Shown: piece after piece, positions 44,198 to 52,487 of the stretch | How the letters are laid out: every line of letters starts with the position of its first letter | Numbering within the stretch: position 1 is the stretch's first letter | NCBI GenBank assembly: GCA_022824265.1 | Contig: JAJEAG010000053.1 | Span: 21,410 to 85,409, forward strand | Length of the DNA stretch: 64,000 nucleotides | Direction: 5' to 3' | From: Candidatus Poribacteria bacterium | GTDB taxonomy: Bacteria; Poribacteria; WGA-4E; WGA-3G | Program-made: the position numbers and the translations under genes | Notes under the pieces: generated by a model | The model's input: the letters and a program-made list of their open reading frames with translations, nothing else | Told to the model about the DNA's origin: nothing | Database searches by the model: none

Positions 44198-45547
44198 TTG
44201 CAAACAGGTAATTTTACAAAAGACTATGTTGAGAAAATAGCACGAGATGAACCGCAGTGGATGCGCGACAGACGTTTGGAAGCATACTCTCTTTACGAAA
44301 CGTTGCCGATGCCGCATACGACTGAAGATGATGTTTGGCGGCGTACTGTTGATATGCGTACCCAGGATTATTGGCGTAGAACTCGTCGAAATCTGCGTGG
44401 GTTTGCAGTTGAAAATTATCAGCCTGTTGCCGAAACAAATGGTAGTGTGTCAACTGAAGTAGATGAAGGTGCGGGGGTTTATGTTCAAGTTGATGGGAAT
44501 CCTCAGCACACATACTTATCTTCTGAATTAGAAAAAAAGGATGTCTACTTCGCTGACTTACATACGGCTCTAAAAGAACGCGGTGATCTCATCCGTGACT
44601 ACTTTATGACAAAGGCAGTCACTTTAGAAACGAATTTAAAAAGCGGTAACTTCGCCAGTTGTAATGCGTTTGACGCACTCCATGGGGCTTTTTGGCGTGG
44701 TGGATATGTTATCCATGTGCCGAAAAGTGTCAGAATAGAAGATCCGTTACGGGTTTTCATCCGTCATTCCAAGGATCAACACGCAGATTTGTCACATGTC
44801 CTCCTCATTGCTGAAGAAGATAGTCAAGTTGTTATTATAGAAGATAATGCATCTGATGATCCAGATTCAGGAGGATTACACTGTGGTGCAGTTGAGATTT
44901 TCGCTGGACAGAATTCCAATGTTACTTATGTACAGGTGCAACATTGGAATCGTCAGGTATGGAATTTTACTTCACAACGTTCTGTTGTAAGTAAAGATGC
45001 GCAGCTTCACTGGGTTTCCGCAACTTTCGGTGGGAAATTAAATAAACTGAATCAAGCGATTGTCTTAGATGGTACTGGCAGTAACGCACAATTGTTAGGT
45101 TTGGCTTTCACCGATGCACGTCAACACTTAGATGTTAGCACAGCACAGGAACACGTTTCCCCTTATACCTCCAGCGATTTACTGTATAGGACTGTCCTGA
45201 AGGATAGATCACAAACTGCTTGGGGTGGAAATATCTACGTGTATCCCGGTGCAAATTATACTGATGCATACCAGAAAAATGACAATCTATTGTTGAGTGA
45301 ACGCGCACATGCGGATACATTACCGGGATTAGAAATTGAAGCACATGAAGTCCGATGCACGCACGGTGCAACAGCAGGACAGATTGATGCTGAACAAGTT
45401 TTCTACCTAATGAGTCGTGGTATTCCGTATGTTTTAGCAGAAAAACTAATTGTTGATGGGTTTTTTGAACCTGTCATGGAACGTATTCCTACGCAGTCTG
45501 TACGAGATGAAATGCAAGAATTTGTTTCACGCAAGTTAAAAACATAA
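44198..45547 (+). CDS. sufD: Fe-S cluster assembly protein SufD
   Basis: SufD is the SufB paralogue that completes the SufBC2D complex. The 449-aa protein starts with a SufD-type N-terminal region (WMRDRRLEAYSLYETLPMPH), the core HGAFWRGGYVIHVPKSVRIE, and the C-terminal LLSERAHADTLPGLEIEAHE with VRCTHGATAGQIDAEQVFYL that includes the conserved cysteine and histidine. The TTG start at 44198 is used, 14 bases after sufB; the GGAG ahead of it is somewhat distant. Confidence 0.95.
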   Translation: MQTGNFTKDYVEKIARDEPQWMRDRRLEAYSLYETLPMPHTTEDDVWRRTVDMRTQDYWRRTRRNLRGFAVENYQPVAETNGSVSTEVDEGAGVYVQVDGNPQHTYLSSELEKKDVYFADLHTALKERGDLIRDYFMTKAVTLETNLKSGNFASCNAFDALHGAFWRGGYVIHVPKSVRIEDPLRVFIRHSKDQHADLSHVLLIAEEDSQVVIIEDNASDDPDSGGLHCGAVEIFAGQNSNVTYVQVQHWNRQVWNFTSQRSVVSKDAQLHWVSATFGGKLNKLNQAIVLDGTGSNAQLLGLAFTDARQHLDVSTAQEHVSPYTSSDLLYRTVLKDRSQTAWGGNIYVYPGANYTDAYQKNDNLLLSERAHADTLPGLEIEAHEVRCTHGATAGQIDAEQVFYLMSRGIPYVLAEKLIVDGFFEPVMERIPTQSVRDEMQEFVSRKLKT

Positions 45548-45600
45548 GTAATGTAAGCACGTCTTGTGATAGTGCCATACTAAAAAGGAGATTAACAACA

Positions 45601-45942
45601 ATGGATCAACCCAAAATTATTGCATACATGAAACCTGTCTGTGGCTGGAGCAACGGTGTCCGTGCCATATTCGACAAATATAATTTAGAATACGAAGACA
45701 GAGATATTATCAATAACCAAGATAACTATATTGAAATGGTTCAGAAGACACGGCAACAATTCCAGCCCTGTGTCCAAATTGATGACATCATTCTTGCCGA
45801 TGTGAGTGGGGATGAAGTGGAAGCATATCTGCTTGAGGAAGGCATTATAGCTCCTAACGAAGCAGAAACGGATGTGCCGACTGATCAGGCATGTGAAGAC
45901 CACGGTCCATCTCCTGTTAATATTGGCTTCCCAAGCAGGTAG
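45601..45942 (+). CDS. Monothiol glutaredoxin-like protein
   Basis: The 113-aa protein is a short thioredoxin-fold glutaredoxin. The active site is CGWS (in KPVCGWSNGVRAI), close to the CGFS of monothiol glutaredoxins that bind and transfer [2Fe-2S] clusters. The cis-proline region reads QQFQPCVQIDD, with proline replaced by the PC pair. A ~25-residue C-terminal extension carries a further cysteine. AAGGAG precedes the ATG. Its position right after sufCBD supports a cluster-carrier role, which is an inference. Confidence 0.85.
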   Translation: MDQPKIIAYMKPVCGWSNGVRAIFDKYNLEYEDRDIINNQDNYIEMVQKTRQQFQPCVQIDDIILADVSGDEVEAYLLEEGIIAPNEAETDVPTDQACEDHGPSPVNIGFPSR

Positions 45943-45958
45943 ACAATTATAATATTCT

Positions 45959-45995
45959 GGAATGCGCGCTTTCTGAGCGCGCTATTCCTGTTTTT
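45959..45995 (+). terminator. Intrinsic terminator after the sufCBD-glutaredoxin block
   Basis: GCGCGCT and AGCGCGC with loop TTCTG form the core, extended outward by GGAAT/ATTCC with a one-base bulge, and followed by TGTTTTT. Confidence 0.8.
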
Positions 45996-46046
45996 CATAT
46001 TTTGAAGGAGGGAAATAGGATAGAGTAGGAGGTAAAAAGTATAAGA

Positions 46047-46954
46047 ATGACACTTAAGGAACATATTGAGGATATAAGCAATCAGTTAAAGCAAGGTGCG
46101 TTTGCTAATGAGGCTGCAGTCTCTTTTGGTATCATACATCGAATACTTGAAGTGTTAGGATGGCCAAAATACACTCCTCAAGTAATCATCCCTGAATATG
46201 GAGTGGGTGGTCAAAGAGTGGACTTTGCACTGTGCCATCCACCTGGGAAACCACTTGTTTTCATTGAAGTTAAACAAGTTGGAAATCTTGATGGAGCAGA
46301 AGATCAGTTATTTGGATACGCTTTTCGTGAAGGGGTTCCAATAGCTATCCTTACCGACGGTCAAAAATGGCGTTTTTTTCATTCTACAGGTGAGGGCAGA
46401 TACAGAGACCGTAAAGTGTATGAATTAGATCTGATCGAAGGTGATATAGAGGAAGGTAAGGAACGTCTTGATAGATACTTAAATTATAGTGCAATACAAA
46501 ATGGTGATGCTGTTAACACTATTAAAATAGATTATCAGAATGTTTCTAAACAGCGTGAGATTGAGGCACGCCTACCAGAATTTTGGAATGAATTACTCCA
46601 AGAAAAAAACGAGTATTTGCTACTTGCAGTGATGGAAAAAGCGAAAAATAAGGTCGGACACGAACCTACAGTAGAACAAGTGGTAGTTTTTCTGAAAAAT
46701 TTATCTGTGCCATCTGTTAAACCAACATTTGTTACCAATGTTGTTTCTAAGAAACTTAAACAAAATAACAAGAAAATTGTAATTAAGAAACTAATCGTTA
46801 CTATGCCTGATGGGAAGATAATTGACCATCATCACGGAAAAAAACCTTTATTGAGGTTATTGAAAAGTTAGGATTGGAAGAAGTAATGCGTGTTCGTCCT
46901 CAAACTGTAGCGACAGAACCATTTCATCTACACAGAATTAAAGCAAACCAATAA
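46047..46954 (+). CDS. HsdR N-terminal-like PD-(D/E)XK nuclease with a frameshift at an A7 run
   Basis: The first ~275 codons encode a type I restriction HsdR_N-like domain: QVIIPEYGVGGQRVDFALCH and PLVFIEVKQVG supply the D and E-x-K of a PD-(D/E)XK active site. The zero frame stops at 46871. In the -1 frame, entered at the A7 run 46838-46844, it continues HHGKK-TFIEVIEKLGLEEV and ends at 46952-46954 with a normal-looking C-terminal domain. The run sits in codon register as A-AAA-AAA, a classic slippery heptamer, so programmed frameshifting, a mutation or a sequencing error are all possible. No helicase or methylase is nearby. The gene interrupts the suf locus. Confidence 0.8.
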
Positions 46955-47015
46955 ATAAGAAACAACTTACATAAAACATATAATTGAAACAATCAATACA
47001 CAAACGGAGAAGATC

Positions 47016-47780
47016 ATGGATACTATAAATGACTTTCAAATTAAACAACGTAAATATATGCCAGTCTTCCCAAAAGCAAACGGCAAGACAACTGTCTATA
47101 TTGAAGGGTATCCATGCGAAGACGACGAACCTATGGCTGAAACTGATTTTCATGCTGAACAAATAATTACCCTATCCGACCAACTTAAAAGATATTTCGC
47201 AATCAACGAACTGGTTCACATTGCTGTTGACAGTTTCATCTATTATCAAGAAGGGGACATCAAAAAATGTGTCGCACCTGATATCTACATCGTGTTCGGT
47301 GTTGATAAATACCCACTACGCCGCAGTTTCTATACATGGGCGGAGGGTACTGCACCTGTTGTTGTTTTCGAATTCCTTTCTGATTCGACTGCAAATCAGG
47401 ATCGGTATAATAAGATTGAATTATATCTCAAGGATATAGGTGTTCAAGAATACTTTATACATCAACCTCAATTAAAGAAACCATTAGAATTTCGTGGATG
47501 GAAACGCACACAAACAGGAAACATTATTGAGATGGAACCGGATACGGAAGGTGGTTTATTCAGTGAAGCCTTAAACCTCTGGCTTCAATGGGAGGATCAA
47601 CAACATAGCCACGTCAGATTATTACGACCTTACCTACCTGATGGCACTCCGATTACAACTTCTTTGGAAGAACAGCATCTTAAAGAAGCAGCAGAGGAAC
47701 GTGTAGAAGAAGAGGTACAACGACGACAGGAATTAGAAGCAGAAATAGAAAAACTCAAAACTCAACTTGCGAACCGTTAA
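47016..47780 (+). CDS. Uma2 family PD-(D/E)XK nuclease-like protein
   Basis: The 254-aa protein matches the Uma2 (DUF820) family of putative endonucleases. Visible parts are HAEQIITLSDQLKRYF, the acidic site CVAPDIYIVFGV (PD), and APVVVFEFLSDST (E) before RYNKIELYLKDIGVQEYFI. The C-terminal ~55 residues are a charged coiled coil (EEQHLKEAAEERVEEEVQRR). Uma2 genes occur in many copies in some environmental bacteria, and their role is unknown. It lies with the HsdR_N-like gene between the two suf blocks. Confidence 0.88.
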   Translation: MDTINDFQIKQRKYMPVFPKANGKTTVYIEGYPCEDDEPMAETDFHAEQIITLSDQLKRYFAINELVHIAVDSFIYYQEGDIKKCVAPDIYIVFGVDKYPLRRSFYTWAEGTAPVVVFEFLSDSTANQDRYNKIELYLKDIGVQEYFIHQPQLKKPLEFRGWKRTQTGNIIEMEPDTEGGLFSEALNLWLQWEDQQHSHVRLLRPYLPDGTPITTSLEEQHLKEAAEERVEEEVQRRQELEAEIEKLKTQLANR

Positions 47781-48105
47781 TGGAAAACTATGTATGCTTA
47801 ATAAAATATGACACAAATAATGCCAATTCTAATAATTATTATCCCATTACTGGATTCAACCATTGTTGTTGTCTGACCACTGAAAACTGAAACATATATC
47901 AAATATATTGGATATATATTGTTATCAAACTCAATAACACTACAAAACTAAACGACCATCAAGTATAATAAAATCTAACATTCAATACATAACGGACAAA
48001 ATGGAGTAGCCCAATGACAATCAACCAAATTCAAAAACGAAATCCTCAAATAAATCACACAAAACTTCTACAATGCGATGACAACATACCAAAACACAAA
48101 AACCG

Positions 48106-48146
48106 AAAAAAAACAACTAAACGGTATGCTTTTAGTTGTTTTTTTT
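48106..48146. terminator. 16-bp perfect stem with A8/T8 tails (bidirectional terminator-like)
   Basis: Eight A, CAACTAAA, a nine-base loop (CGGTATGCT), TTTAGTTG and eight T. The symmetric A and T tails would let it terminate transcription in either direction. Confidence 0.7.
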
Positions 48147-48224
48147 AATTTCTGTCAACAAACAAAACCGACTTAAACCCTTACTACTACAGGATCGAGA
48201 ACACCTAAGCAAAATTTAGAAAAA

Positions 48225-48255
48225 AACAACTAAAAAACAACTAAAAACAACTAAA
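48225..48255. repeat. Three direct repeats AACAACTAAA with 10-11 bp period
   Basis: Copies start at 48225, 48236 and 48246, one helical turn apart. The same ten bases form the arm of the hairpin about 100 bp upstream. In-phase repeats ahead of sufS look like protein-binding sites, but the link to the hairpin arm is unexplained. Confidence 0.7.
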
Positions 48256-48339
48256 TGAAGCTTAATTAAAGTTGATTTGAGGTAGATCCTATGAGTATTC
48301 CTCGCAAATGACACTTTATTTATTAGGAATGGTATAACA

Positions 48340-49581
48340 ATGAACACCTCCGACTATCGTCCACTTGATGTCCAAGCAATTCGTAAGGATTTCCCAATCT
48401 TTACAGACAACTCATTTGCATTCCTTGACAGTGCTGCGTCAACGCAAACACCGCGTCCTGTTGTTGAGGCTATGGATGTATATTATGATACATATCGTTC
48501 AAATATCCATCGTGGTATCTATCGGATATCTGAAGAAGCAACAGATCAATATGAGAAGGCACGACAGAAGGTTGCACAACTGATCAATGCCCCTCGTTCA
48601 AGCCAAGTTGTATTTACTCGGAATACGACTGAATCTATTAATTTGGTGGCATACAGTTGGGGAAGTATGAATATCCATCAAGGTGATGAGATTATTCTTA
48701 CCGTACTTGAACACCATAGCAATCTTGTTCCGTGGCAGATGCTTGCACAACGCACTGGTGCAACACTTCGATTTCTTGAGATAACCGATCAGGGATTGCT
48801 TGATTTTACACAACTGCATGATATATTGTCTGAAAAGACGAAGTTGATCGCAATTACGCATGTTTCAAATGTTCTCGGTACAATCAATCCAATACAGTCT
48901 GTTATTGATGCTGCACATGCTGCTGGTGCAAAGGTAATGGTAGACGCAGCACAATCTGTACCGCATTTTCATGTTGACGTGCAGCAGTTGGATTGTGATT
49001 TTCTTGCATTTTCTGGACATAAGATGTGTGGACCTACGGGAGTCGGTGTACTATACGGTAAGTTAGAACTGCTTGAGGAAATGCCCCCGTTTCTCGGTGG
49101 TGGATCAATGATTCGTTCTGTTGATCGCGACATTTCAACTTATGCAGATGTTCCCGCAAAGTTTGAGGCAGGTACCCCAAGCATTGCTGAGGCTATCGGA
49201 CTTGGTAGTGCAGTAGATTATATTACACAAGCAGGATTAGCCTCAATTCATGTTCACGAACAGGAACTGCTAAAATACGCACATCAGCAGCTACAAGATA
49301 TTGAAGGTATTACGATTTATGGACCGGAACCACATCAGAAAGCGGGTGTTATCTCATTTAATATTGAGGGTATCCATCCGCATGATGTAGCCGGTATTTT
49401 GGATACACATGATGTGGCAATCCGTGCAGGGCACCACTGCGCACAGCCACTAATGAAAAAGTTTGATGTTATCGCAACTGCTCGTGCAAGTTTTTACTTG
49501 TACAACACGATAGAAGATATAGATCGGTTATGTGATGGATTACGAAAAGCACAGACAATTATGATTCGGAGAAATAAATGA
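48340..49581 (+). CDS. sufS: Cysteine desulfurase SufS
   Basis: SufS is the PLP enzyme that takes sulfur from cysteine for cluster assembly. The 413-aa protein has the N-terminal YLDSAASTQTPRPV-like motif (FLDSAASTQTPRPVVEAM), the PLP lysine in DFLAFSGHKMCGPTGVG, and the active cysteine loop RAGHHCAQPLM. It is a group II desulfurase of normal length. It overlaps sufU by four bases (ATGA), so the two are coupled. Confidence 0.96.
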   Translation: MNTSDYRPLDVQAIRKDFPIFTDNSFAFLDSAASTQTPRPVVEAMDVYYDTYRSNIHRGIYRISEEATDQYEKARQKVAQLINAPRSSQVVFTRNTTESINLVAYSWGSMNIHQGDEIILTVLEHHSNLVPWQMLAQRTGATLRFLEITDQGLLDFTQLHDILSEKTKLIAITHVSNVLGTINPIQSVIDAAHAAGAKVMVDAAQSVPHFHVDVQQLDCDFLAFSGHKMCGPTGVGVLYGKLELLEEMPPFLGGGSMIRSVDRDISTYADVPAKFEAGTPSIAEAIGLGSAVDYITQAGLASIHVHEQELLKYAHQQLQDIEGITIYGPEPHQKAGVISFNIEGIHPHDVAGILDTHDVAIRAGHHCAQPLMKKFDVIATARASFYLYNTIEDIDRLCDGLRKAQTIMIRRNK

Positions 49582-49967
49582 ACATATATCAAGAAGAACT
49601 TCTTGACCATTACGAAAATCCGTGCAATTATGGCACATTACCTGAACCTGATATTTCCCATGAAGAAGATAATCCATTATGTGGGGATAAGATTCGGATG
49701 GACCTACTTGTGGAGGATGATACTATCAAAGAAGTGCGTTTCTGTGGACATGGTTGCACTATCAGTTTAGCTGCTGCCTCCATGTTGACAGAGAAAATAC
49801 AAGGCAAGTCTCTTGAGGAAGTTAAACAACTCACAAGAGATGATATTTTGGATATGGTCGGCATTCCGTTAGGTCCAGTACGCGTAAAATGTGCTTTATT
49901 GGCTCTCAAGGTGCTCAAGGCTGGTGCTTACGGTATCAAAGGATGGCCCGGTGAAGAAGATGAATAG
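49578..49967 (+). CDS. sufU: Fe-S assembly scaffold / sulfurtransferase SufU (short form)
   Basis: SufU is a zinc-dependent partner that accepts sulfur from SufS. The 129-aa protein has the three ligand cysteines in NPLCGDKIRM, FCGHGCTISLAAAS and GPVRVKCALL. Bacillus SufU has ~147 aa with an insertion between the second and third cysteines; here that insertion is missing (DDILDMVGIPLGP), making it resemble IscU in this region. The fusion-like coupling to sufS supports the SufU role. Confidence 0.92.
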   Translation: MNIYQEELLDHYENPCNYGTLPEPDISHEEDNPLCGDKIRMDLLVEDDTIKEVRFCGHGCTISLAAASMLTEKIQGKSLEEVKQLTRDDILDMVGIPLGPVRVKCALLALKVLKAGAYGIKGWPGEEDE

Positions 49968-49979
49968 GAAAGGATTATA

Positions 49980-50291
49980 ATGGCAGAATACTATAAAGTT
50001 GCAACTATTAGTGAAGTACCGTCTGGTACAAAAAAACTTGTTGAAGTAGATTTTGTTCCTGTGCTACTCTTTAATATAGAAGGTGAGATTTACGCTATGG
50101 AAGATGTTTGCACACATGATGGCGGTCCTTTAGGAGAAGGTTTTTTAGATGGAGACGAGATAGAGTGTCCACGGCACGGAGCAAGATTTTGTGTTAAAAC
50201 CGGAAAAGCACTCTGTATGCCTGCTGTTGAAGACATCGAATGTTTCCCTGTCAAAATTGAAGATGACGAAATATTTGTTAGCATAGATTAG
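49980..50291 (+). CDS. Rieske [2Fe-2S] ferredoxin
   Basis: The 103-aa protein is a single Rieske domain with both ligand pairs, C-T-H in DVCTHDGGPLGEG and C-P-R-H in IECPRHGARFCV. It resembles ferredoxin components of non-heme oxygenases and the small Rieske proteins often encoded beside sufSU. It lies 13 bases after sufU. A client or electron carrier role in the suf context is inferred. Confidence 0.94.
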   Translation: MAEYYKVATISEVPSGTKKLVEVDFVPVLLFNIEGEIYAMEDVCTHDGGPLGEGFLDGDEIECPRHGARFCVKTGKALCMPAVEDIECFPVKIEDDEIFVSID

Positions 50292-50346
50292 CCACACTAC
50301 TTTATTAGAACACTATAACTATAGTCTACTGTAGGAGGAAATATAA

Positions 50347-50646
50347 ATGGTAACAGAAGAATCTGTATTTGAAGCTATCAAAGAAATAATAGATCCTGAA
50401 ATCGGTATTAATATCGTTGATATGGGACTTATCTACGAAGTTGAGATTGATAACACAACTGTTGACATTACAATGACCTTAACAAGCCCTGGATGTCCTG
50501 CTGGTGGACAGATTATAAACGGGACACAGCACGTTACGCAACAAATGGAGGGTGTTGAAGAGGTAAACGTTAGTGTCGTTTGGACACCGCGTTGGACACC
50601 GGAGATGATGAGTGAAGACGCAAAGGACGAACTCGGTATTTTTTAA
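50347..50646 (+). CDS. sufT: SufT / DUF59 (MIP18-type) metal-sulfur cluster assembly factor
   Basis: The 99-aa protein is a single DUF59 domain: EIIDPEIGINIVDMGLIYEV, then TMTLTSPGCPAGGQI with the conserved cysteine, and VVWTPRWTPEMMS. SufT-type proteins help maturation of some Fe-S proteins. AGGAGG precedes the ATG. The position in the suf operon supports this assignment. Confidence 0.92.
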   Translation: MVTEESVFEAIKEIIDPEIGINIVDMGLIYEVEIDNTTVDITMTLTSPGCPAGGQIINGTQHVTQQMEGVEEVNVSVVWTPRWTPEMMSEDAKDELGIF

Positions 50647-50708
50647 GATTTTGTGAAGGATTTTCAAGACGCTTGAAACCACTGAATCAGTCGTTGGACA
50701 ATGAGAGA

Positions 50709-51065
50709 ATGACTTCAGATAGTAAAAGTCCCAAACTTCTTAAAAAGCATGATAACGCCTTTCAGGTAGAATGGAAGGATGGTCATGATAGTTGGTATCC
50801 ATACAGTTACTTAAGACAAATGTGTCCATGTGCTGAATGTGCCATCATACGACACGATGGAAAAGATGTCCATTCTCTTTTCTCTCCACAAGGTGATGGA
50901 GATATTACACTGATTGAAGTTTCGGATGATATTCAACCTATTGATATTCAATTGGTTGGTCGTTATGCCCTTCAATTCAGTTGGAATGATGGACATAATA
51001 CCGGCATCTATCCGTTTGAGGTATTGCGGGAAACATGTCCGTGTCCGAAATGCGTACCCGTATAA
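50709..51065 (+). CDS. DUF971 (GBBH-like N-terminal) domain protein
   Basis: The protein (118 aa from the ATG at 50709, with GAGAG upstream) contains two related halves. Each half has a W-[KN]-D-G-H pattern followed by a cysteine pair: WKDGHDSWYPYSYLRQMCPC and WNDGHNTGIYPFEVLRETCP. This is the DUF971/GBBH-like fold seen near Fe-S genes and in ApbC/Mrp partners. The four-plus cysteines (CPCAEC and CPCPKC) could bind zinc or a cluster. A TTG 36 bases upstream is a less likely start. Confidence 0.88.
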   Translation: MTSDSKSPKLLKKHDNAFQVEWKDGHDSWYPYSYLRQMCPCAECAIIRHDGKDVHSLFSPQGDGDITLIEVSDDIQPIDIQLVGRYALQFSWNDGHNTGIYPFEVLRETCPCPKCVPV

Positions 51066-51093
51066 ACAATACAAACTGATGAAAAATTGAATA

Positions 51094-51429
51094 ATGCAGA
51101 ATAGACATACACTCCCTGAAATCTCACCGCAAGAGTTAAAAAAGAAACTTGACGAAAACGAATCGATTTTCTTGCTTGATGTACGTGAAGAAACTGAATA
51201 TGACATTGTACATCTTGAAGGTGCACAGTTGATACCGCTCAACACACTACCGCAGCATATTGACAACCTTCCATCAGACGAAGAAATAGTTGTCTATTGC
51301 CATCATGGTCAACGTAGTTTATACGCTACAGCATACCTACATCAGAATGGATTTACCAACACAACAAATCTAACTGGTGGTATTGACCAGTGGGCAGCAG
51401 AAATTGACACAACATTAAGGAGATACTAA
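51094..51429 (+). CDS. Rhodanese-like sulfurtransferase
   Basis: The 111-aa protein is a single rhodanese domain: FLLDVREETEYDIVHLEGA, then the active loop VVYCHHGQRSLYAT with the catalytic cysteine, and GGIDQWAAEID at the end. Such proteins carry persulfide sulfur. It lies in the suf operon between the DUF971 and zinc-ribbon genes, so it may relay sulfur for cluster or cofactor synthesis (including moaA's pathway), which is an inference. Confidence 0.94.
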   Translation: MQNRHTLPEISPQELKKKLDENESIFLLDVREETEYDIVHLEGAQLIPLNTLPQHIDNLPSDEEIVVYCHHGQRSLYATAYLHQNGFTNTTNLTGGIDQWAAEIDTTLRRY

Positions 51430-51432
51430 AAC

Positions 51433-51615
51433 ATGCTCGTAGAATTTGAAAATCGTTCCGGTGAAATGGAACAAGCAGAAATGGAAATTGACGAACCTTG
51501 TCCAACCTGTTGCGGTATGCTTTTTCCTGTTGTGGAGTCCAAACCAGAAAGTGGATACCGTTGCAGCAGCTGCGGTCTCGTCTTCAAACCCGTTGAAGGT
51601 GATAAATCTCAATAG
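51433..51615 (+). CDS. Small zinc-ribbon protein
   Basis: The 60-aa protein has two cysteine pairs, CPTCC near residue 23 and CSSC near residue 44, giving a rubredoxin/zinc-ribbon-like C-x-x-C...C-x-x-C. It has no other domain. It starts four bases after the rhodanese stop and is preceded by AAGGAG, so it is clearly part of the operon. Its role is unknown. Confidence 0.82.
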   Translation: MLVEFENRSGEMEQAEMEIDEPCPTCCGMLFPVVESKPESGYRCSSCGLVFKPVEGDKSQ

Positions 51616-51664
51616 ACTTTAGATTCATTGATTTTACCTATAAAATATAATGAGGACAGGTACT

Positions 51665-52420
51665 ATGTCCTATTTTTACAAGTCTGTAATTCTTACATTA
51701 TTGGTCCTATCTTTTTCTTCTCAAAGTTTAGCAGGAACATGGGCAGACGATTTCTCCAATAAGGATACCACTAATTGGGAAGTCTATAACCTTGCAGCTT
51801 GGCAGCATGACCTGGATGTTGACATAGCGAAATGGAATGTTGTTGATGGGGAAGTACGTGGATCAATTCTTGCACTTTTTATGGAAAGCATGTTCCTAAC
51901 AGGAGAGTTAAATTGGAAATATTACTCTGTATCTTGTAAAGCAAAGTTTGTTGGAAATGAGAAAAAAACTGCTTCGTTAGGGTTGATTCTACACGCGAGA
52001 ATTGAGGAAAATAAACGATATATGTTCATGATTAATTATTTTGATCAAAAAGCATCGATTGTGGCAACAGCAGGAAAACTTCAAGAAGAAGGGGAACCAT
52101 TTATAGGATGGACTAAGAAAGTTTATGATTTTAAGTTAAAATTTGATACTTGGTATCTACTTTCTGCATCGGTTCTTAGCAATGACAAACTTGAATTCAA
52201 AATAAGAAATTTGTCTGATCGCGAAAACAACGGAGAGTTTAGTATAGAAGTTCTTAAACCGATAAGAAGTGGTGGATTAACAGGATTTTATGTGGCTAAC
52301 GCGGCAGCAGTATTTGATGATATTAGAATTCAGGGAAAGAATATTCCAAATGGAGGAACGTATCCAGTAGAACCACACAGTAAACTTGCAACAACATGGA
52401 GTAAGATTAAAAGAAGATAA
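51665..52420 (+). CDS. Secreted beta-sandwich protein with conserved C-terminal tail
   Basis: The protein (about 251 aa from the ATG at 51665, with AGGACAGG upstream) has a signal peptide (SVILTLLVLSFSSQSLAG) and a single beta-rich domain (TWADDFSNKDTTNWEVYN ... FDDIRIQGK) like laminin-G or DUF1080-type glycan-binding modules. It ends TYPVEPHSKLATTWSKIKRR, the same tail as two other exported proteins here. No catalytic residues are evident. It probably acts outside the inner membrane. Confidence 0.82.
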   Translation: MSYFYKSVILTLLVLSFSSQSLAGTWADDFSNKDTTNWEVYNLAAWQHDLDVDIAKWNVVDGEVRGSILALFMESMFLTGELNWKYYSVSCKAKFVGNEKKTASLGLILHARIEENKRYMFMINYFDQKASIVATAGKLQEEGEPFIGWTKKVYDFKLKFDTWYLLSASVLSNDKLEFKIRNLSDRENNGEFSIEVLKPIRSGGLTGFYVANAAAVFDDIRIQGKNIPNGGTYPVEPHSKLATTWSKIKRR

Positions 52421-52487
52421 GACCTAACATTATCAAGAGTCTTGTTTGTTCAGACAGAAGTTAATATTGTGGAACAATAGACAATAA

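Larger units (their letters stand above)
47781..48339. other. Spacer with long hairpin and helical-turn direct repeats
   Basis: This 560-bp AT-rich spacer precedes sufS. It holds a 16-bp hairpin (48106-48146) and three in-phase copies of AACAACTAAA (48225-48255), the same sequence as the hairpin arm. A 44-codon basic frame (ATG at 48014) runs into the hairpin; with no ribosome binding site that I trust, I do not call it a gene. Confidence 0.65.

Noticed and set aside
46047..47780. Complete restriction-modification system
   Set aside because: Only an HsdR N-terminal-like domain and a Uma2 protein are present; no helicase, specificity subunit or methyltransferase is visible.
48225..48255. CRISPR array
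   Set aside because: The repeats are only ten bases, nearly contiguous, with no spacers and no cas genes.
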